A stretch of DNA of 64,000 bases from CAYLGY01 sp964383325 (GCA_964383325.1 CAYLGY010000003.1:22780-86779); one strand, 5' to 3'. Positions 8,095 to 16,580 are shown, counted from the stretch's first letter. Notes: generated from the sequence alone by a model not told the origin. Translations and numbers: made by a program.

Positions 8095-9354
8095 CTATTC
8101 GGTGCCGTATTTCAGCAGCTTGATCGCATCGAAATCCTGGACGCCGCCGCCGACCCGCCGCGTGGTGTAGAACAGCACATAGGGCTTGGCCGAATAGGGA
8201 TCGCGCAGGACGCGGACGCCGGTGCGGTCGACGATCAGATAGCCACGGGAGAAATCGCCGAAGGCGATCGAGCGCGAGTCGGTGGCCGGATCGGGCATGT
8301 CTTCGGCTTCCACGATGCGGAAGCCCATCAGCATGGCGGGCTGGCCGACCGCCGCCGGTGGCTGCCAGAGATAATTGCCGTCGGCATCCTTCAGCTTGCG
8401 GATCGAGGCCTGCGTCTTGCGGTTCATCACCCAGGTAGCGTTCTGACGGTAGCCGCTCTTCAGCGAGTACACGACATCGATCAGCACGTCGGATGCGTCC
8501 TCCTCCGGCAGGCTGCCGGGGGCGCCTGTCAGAAGATAGCCGAGCTTGCCCCAGCTCCAGTCCGGATCCCAGACATTGGGGTAGTCGAGAAAGCCACGCG
8601 GGCGCGCATTGCCATCCCCGAGGACGAATGCCTTGCCCTCCTGCTCGGCGAAGGCCGTTTCGATTTCTGCCGTGATCCACTGATCGAGATCGACTGCCGA
8701 ATCCTCGAGCAACGAACTGGTCGCCGCCGGCATGGCATAGATCTCCATGGTGGGAAACTGCAGTTCGGTCAGGGTCGGGGAGGCGGTCTGCGGCCGTGCC
8801 TCGGTCTCGCCCACCCAGCCGGTCGAAGGGCCGGAAAGGGCGAAGGGTTTCTTCAGCACCGCGCCGGAGACCTGGCGGACCGAAGCGATGGAACGGATCG
8901 GCGAGAGCTGAGACAGGCGCCGGCCGATTGCCGTTTCCAGCTCGTCCGGCACGAGATAACCGCCATCCTGCGCCACGCCATACGACATGGCCTTGCGCTC
9001 GGCCGCCCGCATTCCACCTTCCTCGCCGGCGCGAAGATAGGCATGAAAGGCCGTCTTGTGCTCGCCGGCAATGGCGGCAAGGGGCGCCCCGCTCGCCAGG
9101 GCAGGCCGATCCTGCTTGCGCGTCAGCCGGTCGAGCGAGCGCTTCTGCGCATCGAGTGCCGCCGAGATGCGGTCCATCTTTTCCGTCGTCACCACATCGG
9201 CCGAGACGCGCGCCTCGATCTGTTCCAGCCGTTCGTCATTGGCGCGCTTGTAGGCTTCGAATGCCGACATGAATTCGTTGAAGGCTTCGGCGACTTCCAC
9301 GGCGGCAGGTCCGGAGGCGGATTCCGGGGTGTAGGCAAGGTCGTTCATCGGCAT
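8095..9354 (-). CDS. GTA major capsid protein, HK97 fold (g5-like)
   Basis: This 419-residue protein has an N-terminal acidic coiled-coil delta domain (about residues 20-85, FNEFMSAFEAYKRANDERLE), a cleavage-type linker, and the HK97 capsid core (GYLVPDELETAIGRRLSQLS; ATSSLLEDSAVDLDQWITAE; GDFSRGYLIVDRTGVRVLRD). The delta domain is normally removed by the prohead protease encoded just upstream. ATG 9354 is preceded by AGGAG at good spacing and overlaps the protease stop by 10 bp. It corresponds to the g5 capsid that builds the small GTA head. Confidence 0.96.
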   Translation of the reverse strand: MPMNDLAYTPESASGPAAVEVAEAFNEFMSAFEAYKRANDERLEQIEARVSADVVTTEKMDRISAALDAQKRSLDRLTRKQDRPALASGAPLAAIAGEHKTAFHAYLRAGEEGGMRAAERKAMSYGVAQDGGYLVPDELETAIGRRLSQLSPIRSIASVRQVSGAVLKKPFALSGPSTGWVGETEARPQTASPTLTELQFPTMEIYAMPAATSSLLEDSAVDLDQWITAEIETAFAEQEGKAFVLGDGNARPRGFLDYPNVWDPDWSWGKLGYLLTGAPGSLPEEDASDVLIDVVYSLKSGYRQNATWVMNRKTQASIRKLKDADGNYLWQPPAAVGQPAMLMGFRIVEAEDMPDPATDSRSIAFGDFSRGYLIVDRTGVRVLRDPYSAKPYVLFYTTRRVGGGVQDFDAIKLLKYGTE

Positions 9355-9896
9355 GGTCTCTTCTCCTGTGTGAACAAGCGGGCGGCACGTCGGATCGCTT
9401 CCGGGAGGCCCGGGCGCGGCCGCAGCGCCTTGACCGTTTCGACGCGCGCGCCGGGAAGCATGGGAAAGGTGACGATGGAGATTTCCCAGAGATCGGCCTC
9501 CAGGATCCTGCGGATGCGGGTGTCGGCATCGCGCCGCGAGCGCAAGGTGCGAAAACCGATCGATAGCCCGTCAAGGGCGCCGGCCCGCATCAATTGCAGC
9601 ACTTCGCGGGCACGGGCCACTCCCGGTGCCAGCATGCCGCGCACATGCAGGCCTCGGCTGTCCTCGCGGATCTCCAGCCAGCGCCCGAGCGGCTGGGCCG
9701 GATCGTGCTGATAGAGCATGCGGATGCCGGCCCGGCCGCGCCGCGCAAGCGAGGCGGCAAAGGCGCCCTTCGCGACGGCATCGCCGCAGAGGTCAACCAC
9801 GTCGAACAGGCTGGCATAGCCGGAAAAGCACCCCTCGGCATCGATCCGGACGGTGGAACGGGAAGCGGGCCTGCCTTCACGCGAAGGATTGCGCAT
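9345..9896 (-). CDS. GTA HK97-family prohead protease (g4-like)
   Basis: The product is 183 residues from ATG 9896 (MRNPSREGRPASRSTVRIDA); another in-frame ATG lies at 9923. It has the HK97 prohead protease pattern: GYASLFDVVDLCGDAVAKGA, MLYQHDPAQPLGRW with the catalytic-type His, and LDGLSIGFRTL with the Ser. It matures the capsid during assembly. The start lies 20 bp inside the end of the portal gene and the end overlaps the capsid start, typical tight packing of the GTA run. Confidence 0.93.
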   Translation of the reverse strand: MRNPSREGRPASRSTVRIDAEGCFSGYASLFDVVDLCGDAVAKGAFAASLARRGRAGIRMLYQHDPAQPLGRWLEIREDSRGLHVRGMLAPGVARAREVLQLMRAGALDGLSIGFRTLRSRRDADTRIRRILEADLWEISIVTFPMLPGARVETVKALRPRPGLPEAIRRAARLFTQEKRPCR

Positions 9897-11085
9897 CGGC
9901 CCGCTCCTCGCGCAAGGGTCCATAGCCGACCGCCTCGCGCTTCTCGTCATCGGAAAGGAAGGTCGCCGCGCCGACCCGCGCCCACAGTGCTTCGCGCTCG
10001 GCCGACAGGCCCTCGATGCGGTCCGCATCGTACCAGAAGCGCAAGGCAGGTCCCTCGCGCGGTTGCAGCCAGGCGGAAAATTCCCCGGCGACCCTGCCGA
10101 TCAGCGGCAGCACCGTCAGCCGATAGAAGGCGCGGTTCGCTTCCTGGTAATTGGCATAGGTATTGTCGCCAGGAATGCCGAGCAGCATGGGCGGCACGCC
10201 GAAGGCGAGCGCAATGTCACGCGCAGCAGCATGTTTTGCCTCGATGAAATCCATGTCGCGGGGGGTCAGGCCCATGGCCTTCCAGTCGAGGCCGCCTTCC
10301 AGCAGGAGGGGCTTTCCGGCGCGCCCGGGTCCTGAATAGCCCTCTTCCAGCTCCTGCTTGAGGCGATCATACTGGTCGGTGGTCAGCTGGCCGCCATCTC
10401 TGGGCGCATAGACCAATGCTCCGGAAGGCCGGGCGGAATTGTCCAGCAGGGACTTGTTCCAGCGGCCGGCAGAATTGTGGATATCGAGGGCCATGGAGGC
10501 TGCTTCCAGCGGCGGAAAGCCGTACAGATCGTCGAGCGGATGGAAGAGCCGCAGATGCAGCCCGCTGCCGCCCTCTGCGACCGGATCCAGCGCCACGGTG
10601 CGCCGTCTCTCGCCCGTCTGGCACTCCAGCGCCGCCGCCCAGCCATCTTCATCGGTCAGGACGCGGACGCGATCGGGCCGCAGGAGATAGAGCGCGCCCT
10701 CGCCGCCCGTTTCCCCGACATGTTCGACATAGGCGTTTCCCGACAGCAGCAGATAGCCAAACAGGCTTTCGAGGAAGGCGGCGCCCGGCTGCGCAGGGTT
10801 CGGCCGCATCAGGAGCCGGCGCAGCGGATGATCGGAAAGCTCCCGCTCCTCCTCGTACAGGAGCCAGGGAATGGCGGCCGCCGTCTCCGCGATCAGCTTG
10901 ACGGCGCGGTGCACGACCGGATTGCGCATGAAGCCCTCGCGCGACAGTGCGAGAAAATTGCGGCTCGTCCAGCTGGCATCGCCCTGCATGTGCAGGGCAA
11001 TGAAGCCGGCTGGATGGACATGCTTGACGCGATCGGGCACGGCGGAACGCCGGTGCCGGAAGGACCGGAACCAGTTCGGGATCAT
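9877..11085 (-). CDS. GTA portal protein, HK97/lambda type (g3-like)
   Basis: A 402-residue protein with the phage portal signatures: GFMRNPVVHRAVKLIAETAA near residue 52, LSGNAYVEHVGE near 113, LKQELEEGYSGPGRAGKPLL, and GVPPMLLGIPGDNTYANYQE near 300. It forms the dodecameric ring through which the terminase pumps DNA. It starts 27 bp after the large terminase stop. Size and order match g3. Confidence 0.96.
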   Translation of the reverse strand: MIPNWFRSFRHRRSAVPDRVKHVHPAGFIALHMQGDASWTSRNFLALSREGFMRNPVVHRAVKLIAETAAAIPWLLYEEERELSDHPLRRLLMRPNPAQPGAAFLESLFGYLLLSGNAYVEHVGETGGEGALYLLRPDRVRVLTDEDGWAAALECQTGERRRTVALDPVAEGGSGLHLRLFHPLDDLYGFPPLEAASMALDIHNSAGRWNKSLLDNSARPSGALVYAPRDGGQLTTDQYDRLKQELEEGYSGPGRAGKPLLLEGGLDWKAMGLTPRDMDFIEAKHAAARDIALAFGVPPMLLGIPGDNTYANYQEANRAFYRLTVLPLIGRVAGEFSAWLQPREGPALRFWYDADRIEGLSAEREALWARVGAATFLSDDEKREAVGYGPLREERADAQSFA

Positions 11086-11112
11086 CGGTTTGCCTCGTGG
11101 GTGGAAAGGAAC

Positions 11113-12471
11113 TCAGAAATCGAGCCCGCGAAGGCGCGGACCCGCAGGCTTCCAGAGCAGCAATTCTCCGATCGCCCAGACCAGGGCATCGACGCGGTCG
11201 GGCGAAAGCCCGCTCGTCAGGCCGCTCGGGCCAAAATCGCACATCTCGTCTTCCAGCTCGGGAAAGCGGGCGGCATGGAAGACGCGGCGCTGCTCGTAGA
11301 GCGCGGCCACCGGCTCGGCGCGCAGCCATTTGCTTCGCCGCGCCCGCACCAGCCGGACTGCGACCCGCGGATCGACCGAGCGGATCACCGCCGCCACCAT
11401 GTCGCCACCCTGGTTCGATTCGGCGATCAGGCAATCGGCGTCCAGACGGTGATAGAGCTTCACCGCCCTGCCCGCCCAGCCATTGGGCGACAGGCCGCGA
11501 CAGGTCTCGTCGGCCAGCACGAAGGCATTGCCCTGCCGGTCGAGGCCGGCTGCGATGATGCCGCAGGCATCCGAAGTCGCCTTTGCGGTCGCGGGCGGAT
11601 CGAGCGCGACAACGATGCGGGTCAGCGCGCCGTGCGCCTCGGCTTCGCTTTCCAGCCAATCGCGCTTCCAGAGCGCGTCCGGGCGATCCTCGATGATTTC
11701 GCCATCGAGTTCCTGCCGGGCGAGACGCGTATTCCCGTAGCGGGCGCGTACGGCGCCGAGGAAGGATTGCGCCAGATTGGCCTCATTGTCGGCGGTGCGC
11801 ATGCGCGTCACCGTCACCGCCGGGTCGGCAATCAGGCGGCGGATGAGCGGCAAGGGCTTCGGCGTCGTGGTGATGAGCTGGCGCGGCCGCGCGCCGATGC
11901 GCAATCCGAACTGCAGCATGTCGAACGTATCTTCCGCCCGCCGCCATTTGGCGAGCTCGTCGCACCAGGCCGCCTCGAATTGCGGTCCGCGCAGGCTGTC
12001 CGGATCCTCCGAGGAAAAGGCCTGCGCTACCGCCCCATTGTCCCAGACGAGCCGTCGGCGCACGACCTCGTAGCGCGGCCTGTCATGGCGGGAGACCGTG
12101 ATGATGCCTGACGGGCCGTCGATCATCACCTCGCGAACGTCGCCCAGCGTTTCGCCGACCAGCGCGATGCGGCCATAGCGGCTCAGCGTGAATGGCGGAT
12201 AGCCCCGCACGAGCCCGTTGATCCATTCGGCGCCCAGGCGTGTCTTGCCCGAGCCCCTGCCGCCGATCACCAGCCAGCTATCCTTGTCGAGACAGAGGGG
12301 GTATTGGTCTGCCCGCGCGGTCATCACCCATTCGCGGGCAATCTTCCCGACCGGCAGATGGGAGAGCGTCCTCGCAGCCCAACCTTGCTGCGAAAGTTCT
12401 GGCGAGCTCGACAATGCGCTGGTCGATGGCGGCAAGGATCGCTGAGACATCCTGTTCATTTTCCTCGGCAA
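11113..12471 (-). CDS. GTA terminase large subunit (g2-like)
   Basis: The product is up to 452 residues. A Walker A motif GGRGSGKT lies at residues 70-77, the Walker B region is FEAAWCDELAKWR, and a nuclease-type aspartate sits in VVALDPPATA near residue 300, so both the packaging ATPase and the nuclease domain appear intact. The WVMTARADQ segment just before the ATPase domain is typical of this family and supports a start upstream of it. The exact start is uncertain: ATG 12471 and ATG 12450 lie inside the preceding gene, TTG 12414 is possible, and ATG 12324 would drop the conserved ARADQ lead-in only in part. It drives headful, sequence-non-specific packaging in GTAs. Confidence 0.94.
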   Translation of the reverse strand: MPRKMNRMSQRSLPPSTSALSSSPELSQQGWAARTLSHLPVGKIAREWVMTARADQYPLCLDKDSWLVIGGRGSGKTRLGAEWINGLVRGYPPFTLSRYGRIALVGETLGDVREVMIDGPSGIITVSRHDRPRYEVVRRRLVWDNGAVAQAFSSEDPDSLRGPQFEAAWCDELAKWRRAEDTFDMLQFGLRIGARPRQLITTTPKPLPLIRRLIADPAVTVTRMRTADNEANLAQSFLGAVRARYGNTRLARQELDGEIIEDRPDALWKRDWLESEAEAHGALTRIVVALDPPATAKATSDACGIIAAGLDRQGNAFVLADETCRGLSPNGWAGRAVKLYHRLDADCLIAESNQGGDMVAAVIRSVDPRVAVRLVRARRSKWLRAEPVAALYEQRRVFHAARFPELEDEMCDFGPSGLTSGLSPDRVDALVWAIGELLLWKPAGPRLRGLDF

Positions 12472-12676
12472 GGCGCTTCTTCTCCGCGGCGGACCGCGAG
12501 AACTCCAGAAAGCTGGCGAGCAAGCGGTTGAGACTGTTCAGCGTATCGGCGCGGCCCTTGGTCCAGGGACCATCCTCGCCGACCAGATCCTCAATGGCGG
12601 TTTCGATGTCAGGGATGACGCGCGCGGCGAGCAGCCCCAGCCGCTCGACCGGCGCAAATGTGCGGGAATCATTCAT
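12278..12676 (-). CDS. GTA small terminase-like protein (g1-like), overlapping terL
   Basis: This 132-residue frame begins MNDSRTFAPVERLGLLAARV. A helical region of about 97 residues (TLNSLNRLLASFLEFSRSAA; AEENEQDVSAILAAIDQRIV) matches the size of the small terminase or first gene of GTA clusters. The C-terminal 35 residues are low-complexity and lie in a different frame over the terL N-terminus, so their biological reality is doubtful. It is the first gene of the structural run, with GGGAAGGGT just upstream of its ATG. The product would act as a DNA-recognition ring for TerL; in GTAs this gene often has reduced DNA specificity. Confidence 0.7.
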   Translation of the reverse strand: MNDSRTFAPVERLGLLAARVIPDIETAIEDLVGEDGPWTKGRADTLNSLNRLLASFLEFSRSAAEKKRLAEENEQDVSAILAAIDQRIVELARTFAARLGCEDALPSAGREDCPRMGDDRAGRPIPPLSRQG

Positions 12677-12799
12677 GGGAAGGGTCAGATCTACCAGGTC
12701 AGGGAGAGTCGGCGGAGGTCAGGGATGGCGGTCATCCGTCGGACGACCCTCTCTCCCCTTGCCCGGCATCCGGGCGCAACATTCCGACAATACACATAG

Positions 12800-12839
12800 A
12801 CTATACTTTCACCGTCACGCCGTCAAGGAAAATTTTCCT
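12800..12839 (-). promoter_or_regulatory. Candidate GTA cluster promoter with adjacent 14-bp palindrome
   Basis: On the minus strand TTGACG (12826-12821) is followed after 15 bp by TATAGT (12805-12800), about 125 bp upstream of the small-terminase start. The 15-bp spacer is short for a sigma-70 promoter, which would fit a promoter that needs an activator. A perfect palindrome, AGGAAAATTTTCCT, covers 12826-12839 and shares one base with the -35, the usual place for an activator site or operator. Assignment to the GTA cluster is by position only. Confidence 0.45.
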
Positions 12840-12949
12840 GAATGTTGTTCGGCGGCAAAAGCCGGGCATTACAGCGGTCGCGGCCGACTGCGCGGGCAAG
12901 GGTCTGTTCACTACATCTGCGCCGGCCAGGCCCGGCCCCGCCGATTTTC

Positions 12950-12978
12950 TGGCGACTTGCGCGGCGATGGAATATAAT
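12950..12978 (+). promoter_or_regulatory. Candidate promoter of the PBP gene
   Basis: A perfect TATAAT lies at 12973-12978, preceded by GGAA, 55 bp upstream of the PBP start. A weak -35 (TGGCGA, 12950-12955) stands 17 bp upstream. The -10 box is the main support. Confidence 0.5.
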
Positions 12979-13032
12979 AGAACGGACTAAACCTTCGCAG
13001 CCGCGGAGCGTTGTCGTTCAGGCAGGCAGAAG

Positions 13033-15171
13033 ATGGACCAGTCGTTCGAGCCAGAGAAGCGCAAGGGCAAGGGACCGAAGGCATCGAGATTGCTCGAGAT
13101 CGACGCCTGGATCGATTCCACGCTCTACGAGCTTGGTTTTGCGCTGTCCGAGGGCTGGGAGATCCTGACCATCTTCTTCCGGCGCTTCCGCCTCCATGGC
13201 TGGCGCCGGCTCCTCGTCGAACTCGCCAGCGAAGGCGTCACGCTCGGTGCCGCCGGCTCGGTGGTGATGCTGGCGCTCGCCATGCCTGCCTTCGACGAGA
13301 CCTCGAAGGATTGGCGGGCACAGGATGATTATGCCGTCACCTTTCTCGACCGCTACGGAAACGAGATCGGCCAGCGCGGCATCATCCAGCGCGAATCGGT
13401 CCCGGTGGACGAATTGCCCGACCATGTCATCAAGGCAGTTCTGGCCACCGAGGACCGTCGCTTCTTCGAACATTTCGGCATCGACTTCATCGGCCTTTTC
13501 CGTGCGCTGACCGAGAATGTTCGCGCCAATTCGGTTGTCCAGGGCGGATCCACCATTACCCAACAGCTGGCCAAGAACCTGTTCCTCAGCAATGAGCGCA
13601 CGTTGGAGCGCAAGATCAAGGAAGCCTTCCTCGCTGTCTGGCTGGAATGGAACCTTCCCAAGAAGGAGATCCTGCAGCTCTATCTCGACCGGGCCTATAT
13701 GGGCGGCGGGACGTTCGGCATCGCCGCGGCGGCCGAATTCTATTTCGGCAAGGACCTTGCCGATGTCACGCTCGCCGAGGCCGCAATGCTGGCGGGACTC
13801 TTCAAGGCGCCGGCGCGCTATGCGCCGCATGTCAACCTGCCTGCGGCGCGCGCCCGGGCCAATGAGGTGCTGACCAATCTCGTGCATTCCGGCCTGATGA
13901 GCGAAGGCCAGGTCGTCGCTGCCCGGCGCAATCCGGCCGATGTCATCGATCGGGGCAGCGCCGACAGCCCGGATTATTTCCTCGACTGGGCCTTCGAAGA
14001 GGTCAAGCGCCTGATGGGGCGGCGGCCCGGAACGCATTCACTGGTCGCCCGCACGACGCTCGACCTCGACCTGCAGCGCGCCGCCGAGGAATCGCTCGAA
14101 TTCCACCTCTTGCAGCACGGTCAGAATTACCGGGTGAGCGAGGGGGCAATCGTGATGATGGAAACCAATGGCGCGGTGCGGGCGCTGGTTGGCGGGCGCG
14201 ACTATGGCCAGAGCCAGTTTAACCGCGCAACCCAGGCGCTACGCCAGGCCGGCTCCTCCTTCAAGCCCTATGTCTATGCTGCCGCCATGGAAAGCGGCAT
14301 GACGCCCGAAACGGTGATTTCCGACGGTCCGATCAACTGGGGCGGCTGGTCGCCGAAGAACTACACGCGCGGCTATGCCGGGCGGGTGACCCTCACCCAG
14401 GCGCTGGTCAAGTCCTACAATACGGTGCCGGTGCGGCTGGCCAAGGACCATCTCGGCATCGATGCGGTCCGCGAGATCACCGAACGTCTCGGGGTGGAAT
14501 CGCCGCTCAACGGGCACAAGACCATGGTGCTGGGAACATCGGGCATGACAGTAATGGACCAGGCGACCGGCTATTCGGCCTTCGCGACCGGCGGCCTTGG
14601 AAATCTGCGCCACGGCATCACCCAGATCATGACCCGCAGCGGCGAAGTGGTCTACGATCACGCCGCAGAGGCACCGGAACCGGAGCGGGTTCTTTCAGTC
14701 GAAGCCGCCGCGGCAATGAACCAGATGCTCGTGCAGGTGCCCGAATGGGGCACCGGGCGGCGCGCCGCGCTCTCCATGACCCGGGTCGCAGGCAAGACCG
14801 GCACCTCGCAGGCCTATCGCGACGCATGGTTCGTCGGCTATACGGGGAATTACGTCGCCGCCGTCTGGATGGGAAACGATGATTTCAGCCCGACGCGCAA
14901 CATGACCGGAGGATCCCTGCCCGCCATGACCTGGCAGCGCCTGATGGAATTTGCGCATCAGAACATCGTGCTGAAACCCATTCCGGGCCTCGGCGATACC
15001 GGGCCGCTGCTCGCCCTGCAATCGGGCATGGTCGAAGGCGGGCGACGGCCGCGCGCCCTGACGCCCGAAACTTCGGCGGTCCTCCTCTCCATCGCCGGGC
15101 GCATGCGCGATGCTCCCGTGCTCGAACCTCCGCCCCGACCGGCCAATCTTTCCGCCCTGCGGGTGGAATGA
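13033..15171 (+). CDS. Penicillin-binding protein 1A family, bifunctional transglycosylase/transpeptidase
   Basis: The product is 712 residues. A cytoplasmic N-terminus and one membrane segment (GVTLGAAGSVVMLALAMPAF, about residues 76-95) are followed by the GT51 transglycosylase domain (AVLATEDRRFFEHFGID; QGGSTITQQLAKNLFLSNER) and a transpeptidase domain with all three catalytic motifs: SSFK (in AGSSFKPY), SYN (in KSYNTVP) and KTG (in AGKTGTSQ). It polymerises and cross-links peptidoglycan at the inner membrane. At 712 residues it is shorter than classical MrcA, resembling the second PBP1A-type protein common in rhizobia. It is transcribed away from the GTA cluster and is followed by DUF1214 and DUF1254 genes. 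Confidence 0.95.
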   Translation: MDQSFEPEKRKGKGPKASRLLEIDAWIDSTLYELGFALSEGWEILTIFFRRFRLHGWRRLLVELASEGVTLGAAGSVVMLALAMPAFDETSKDWRAQDDYAVTFLDRYGNEIGQRGIIQRESVPVDELPDHVIKAVLATEDRRFFEHFGIDFIGLFRALTENVRANSVVQGGSTITQQLAKNLFLSNERTLERKIKEAFLAVWLEWNLPKKEILQLYLDRAYMGGGTFGIAAAAEFYFGKDLADVTLAEAAMLAGLFKAPARYAPHVNLPAARARANEVLTNLVHSGLMSEGQVVAARRNPADVIDRGSADSPDYFLDWAFEEVKRLMGRRPGTHSLVARTTLDLDLQRAAEESLEFHLLQHGQNYRVSEGAIVMMETNGAVRALVGGRDYGQSQFNRATQALRQAGSSFKPYVYAAAMESGMTPETVISDGPINWGGWSPKNYTRGYAGRVTLTQALVKSYNTVPVRLAKDHLGIDAVREITERLGVESPLNGHKTMVLGTSGMTVMDQATGYSAFATGGLGNLRHGITQIMTRSGEVVYDHAAEAPEPERVLSVEAAAAMNQMLVQVPEWGTGRRAALSMTRVAGKTGTSQAYRDAWFVGYTGNYVAAVWMGNDDFSPTRNMTGGSLPAMTWQRLMEFAHQNIVLKPIPGLGDTGPLLALQSGMVEGGRRPRALTPETSAVLLSIAGRMRDAPVLEPPPRPANLSALRVE

Positions 15172-15208
15172 CCGTCCCATTCGGCCGACAAGCCCTCACG
15201 GTTTCCGC

Positions 15209-15787
15209 ATGTTCCGCATCCTCGCCCTGACAGCCATGGCCCTGATCCTCGCAATCGGCGGTGGAACGGCCAGCGTCTGGTTCGCGCTCGATTCCGACGA
15301 GGGATTCGGCGTGGAGCGGATCGGCCCGTGGACGACGCATCTCGCTTCCGGTGGCAGCGCGGACAATCCTTATGCCACAGCCCGCCGCGCCCGCAACGCC
15401 GAATTGCCGCTGGGCATTGCGGAAGGCATGAGCTTTCATGCCCGCACCGACGATGAAGGACGCGAATTGTCCGGCAATTGCACCTATTTGCTGGAGGGCA
15501 ATGTGCCGGTCGCGCGGCTATGGACGCTGCATGCAAGGAACACGGGCACGAACCCGCCGCGTGAGGCTTCCCGCATGGCCGGCCTGCATTCGCGCCAGAT
15601 CCTCCGCCGCGCCGACAGCTCCTTCACCATCTCGGTCGGCTCCGCGCCGATGCCGGGCAACTGGATCGCCGTACCGGCGCAACGGCCTTTTGCGCTGGTG
15701 CTGACCCTGTTCGATACGCCTGTCACCAGTACGCTGCGGGTCAGCGAGCAGGGCTATCCCGCAATCCGCAGGGTCGATTGTGCCTAG
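15209..15787 (+). CDS. DUF1214 domain protein, membrane-anchored
   Basis: The product is 192 residues from ATG 15209 (MFRILALTAMALILAIGGGT); an upstream in-frame ATG lies inside the PBP gene and is rejected. An N-terminal membrane anchor or signal is followed by the DUF1214 fold (LWTLHARNTGTNPP; FTISVGSAPMPGNWIAVPAQ; FALVLTLFDTPVTS). Function of the family is not established; members occur paired with DUF1254 proteins in the envelope of many Proteobacteria. It overlaps the DUF1254 gene by 8 bp, so the two are probably made together. Confidence 0.88.
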   Translation: MFRILALTAMALILAIGGGTASVWFALDSDEGFGVERIGPWTTHLASGGSADNPYATARRARNAELPLGIAEGMSFHARTDDEGRELSGNCTYLLEGNVPVARLWTLHARNTGTNPPREASRMAGLHSRQILRRADSSFTISVGSAPMPGNWIAVPAQRPFALVLTLFDTPVTSTLRVSEQGYPAIRRVDCA

Positions 15788-16334
15788 CGTCTCCAGAGCC
15801 CTTCCCTATACCCTCCTGGTGGGAATTGTCGGCGCTGCGATCGTACATATCGCTGTCCTGCTGCTCGTGCCGAATTACAGCGAGCGCGATGCATGGTCGC
15901 GTCTCGCCGGGCTTGGCGAGCCCTTCTCGATGATCGAGCTGTCCGGCGAGATCGGCGCGGCGGAATTCTCCGAGGATGCAAATCCCTTCGTCCGGACCCT
16001 CGCCTGCCGGTTCGAGATCGAGCCCGGCATTGCCCGCATCCAGGCCGATGGGGAAGTTCCGTTCTGGTCGGCGGCCGTTTTCGACCGCACCGGGCGCAAT
16101 ATCTACAGCCTCAATGACCGCACGACTCCCGGCGGCGGCCTCGACATGGTCATCGCATCGCCCTTGCGCATGATCGAATTGCGCAAGGATCTGCCGGAAG
16201 GGTTCGAGGAAGCGGTCTTCGTCGAGCTCGACGCGCCGGAGGGGGTAGCCGTGATCCGCGTCGTGGTGCCGGACCAGAGCTGGGACGCACTGGCAGACCG
16301 TTTCCTGTCCGGCGCGCGCTGCCGGCCGGGCTGA
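15780..16334 (+). CDS. DUF1254-type membrane-anchored protein
   Basis: The product is 184 residues and starts at GTG 15780, overlapping the DUF1214 stop by 8 bp. It has one N-terminal membrane segment (TLLVGIVGAAIVHIAVLLLV) followed by the motif NYSERDAWSRL, then a periplasmic domain with CRFEIEPGIARI and VPFWSAAVFDRTGRNIYSLN. Rhizobial genomes carry this short DUF1254-like protein directly after a DUF1214 protein. No enzymatic motif is visible; a role in the envelope is inferred. Confidence 0.85.
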   Translation: MPSVSRALPYTLLVGIVGAAIVHIAVLLLVPNYSERDAWSRLAGLGEPFSMIELSGEIGAAEFSEDANPFVRTLACRFEIEPGIARIQADGEVPFWSAAVFDRTGRNIYSLNDRTTPGGGLDMVIASPLRMIELRKDLPEGFEEAVFVELDAPEGVAVIRVVVPDQSWDALADRFLSGARCRPG

Positions 16335-16400
16335 CGCCGACCGTTCCGGATCCATCTGCCTTGCAGCAGGATCCCGGCAGCGGTTCAGCCGGGTCGCGAA

Positions 16401-16580
16401 TCAGGATCTGGTGACCGGCGGTTCCTTGCCCGTCGCTGACCCACCCCGCGGTTCCGGTGCCGGCGGGAGCCCCTCGCGGCGCACGCCGATGAAGGGCAGG
16501 ATGGTCGCCGGTCCCCGAGGCGCCGGCCCGCGCCGCGCCCGGGCGGTCTGCATGCGGTCGAATCTCAGAATGGTCGCCAT
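16401..16580 (-). CDS. Small conserved-looking 59-aa protein of unknown function
   Basis: On the minus strand ATG 16580 is preceded by a strong purine-rich ribosome binding site (GGAAGGGAAGGAAATCGAA) and opens a 59-codon frame ending at 16401. The product begins MATILRFDRMQTARARRGPA and contains ILPFIGVRREGL, a short hydrophobic core with GVR. The rest is Pro/Arg/Gly-rich and basic. No domain is recognised. It lies alone between two plus-strand genes, tail-to-tail with the DUF1254 gene. The ribosome site and length support a gene, but translation is unproven. Confidence 0.55.
   Translation of the reverse strand: MATILRFDRMQTARARRGPAPRGPATILPFIGVRREGLPPAPEPRGGSATGKEPPVTRS

Larger units (their letters stand above)
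12677..13032 (-). other. Divergent intergenic region between the GTA cluster and the PBP gene
   Basis: These 356 bp hold no convincing gene. They separate the minus-strand GTA run from the plus-strand penicillin-binding protein. They contain a candidate minus-strand promoter with a palindrome (listed separately), a TATAAT box for the plus-strand gene at 12973-12978, and AT-richer DNA than the flanks. Confidence 0.7.

Noticed and set aside
8086..12111. Plus-strand frames of over 540 codons opposite capsid, portal and terminase
   Set aside because: Shadow frames in GC-rich DNA; the minus-strand products have clear domains and complete synteny.
1..12676. Active prophage
   Set aside because: No integrase, repressor, attachment repeats, replication or lysis genes; order and gene sizes (short tape measure, NlpC, megatron) match GTA.
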